Shown piece after piece: positions 5,087-5,134 of a stretch of 5,134 nt of DNA. Below the pieces are notes generated by a model. That model ran no database searches, was not told the origin of the DNA, and worked only from the letters and a program-made list of their open reading frames with translations. Location of the stretch: contig DATAYF010000538.1 of the NCBI GenBank assembly GCA_036272735.1, positions 1 to 5,134 on the forward strand, given 5' to 3'. The position numbers and the translations under genes were made by a program. This stretch comes from DATAYF01 sp036272735 (GTDB taxonomy: Bacteria; Chloroflexota; Ktedonobacteria; Ktedonobacterales; Ktedonobacteraceae). Position 1 is the stretch's first letter. Every line of letters begins with the position of its first letter.

Positions 5087-5134
5087 ACATAAAGGGATGT
5101 TAATGGTTTCGCGAAACCATTAACATCCCTTTAT
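5087..5134. repeat. Palindrome copy 2, reaching the window end
   Basis: Bases 5089-5111 and 5112-5134 are exact reverse complements, a 46-bp perfect palindrome with no spacer. Aligned at a 602-bp offset it matches copy 1 (4485-4532) at 43 of 48 positions. The base before it (C 5088) suggests that the palindrome continues beyond the window, where a G would be expected. It lies about 65 bases after the hicB stop. Confidence 0.9.

Noticed and set aside
4839..5090. 83-codon minus-strand frame across hicB
   Set aside because: It is the antisense of the recognisable hicB sequence and has no support of its own.
4484..5134. Palindromes as a CRISPR array
   Set aside because: There are only two copies 602 bp apart, with coding remnants between them rather than short spacers, and no cas gene.

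Overview
The window carries three intact protein genes, all on the + strand: a GNAT-type acetyltransferase (827-1621), a divergent prolipoprotein diacylglyceryl transferase, Lgt (2206-3384), and a RadC/MPN-domain protein (3717-4481). A decayed hicA-hicB toxin-antitoxin pair follows (4608-5021). The wide intergenic gaps, mid-range GC of lgt and radC, long acidic tail on Lgt and mixture of chromosomal genes with decayed accessory DNA would fit a large-genome soil bacterium, perhaps Ktedonobacteria (Chloroflexota). That placement is an inference from general style; no phylogenetic marker was tested.

Layout. Bases 1-735 hold no gene I can support with confidence. They contain a small minus-strand reading frame broken by an amber codon, two mutually overlapping open frames on opposite strands, and a short stretch resembling a tRNA T-arm and 3' end. 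The acetyltransferase is visibly more A+T-rich than lgt and radC and looks acquired. Bases 1622-2016 are non-coding and hold a 31-bp imperfect inverted repeat enclosing about 87 bp, several TGTCGT motifs and an operator-like palindrome. A good intrinsic terminator (2017-2056) separates this from lgt, which has a clear sigma70-type promoter and Shine-Dalgarno site. The lgt-radC gap (3385-3716) contains a 15-bp hairpin and a likely radC promoter.

The right end is the most unusual part. Two nearly identical ~50-bp palindromes, 602 bp apart, bracket the hicAB remnant; one starts just after the radC stop and the other runs off the window end. They differ mainly by paired changes in both arms, so each remains self-complementary. 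hicA and hicB each need a one-base correction to give a full family-like protein, so the module appears dead, unless the lesions are assembly errors.

The genes do not form one pathway. lgt and radC each appear to have their own promoter and are separated by non-coding DNA. Lgt would lipidate lipoproteins at the membrane, but this copy lacks several residues important in the E. coli enzyme. RadC has an intact JAMM-type metal site. The acetyltransferase and hicAB look like accessory passengers.
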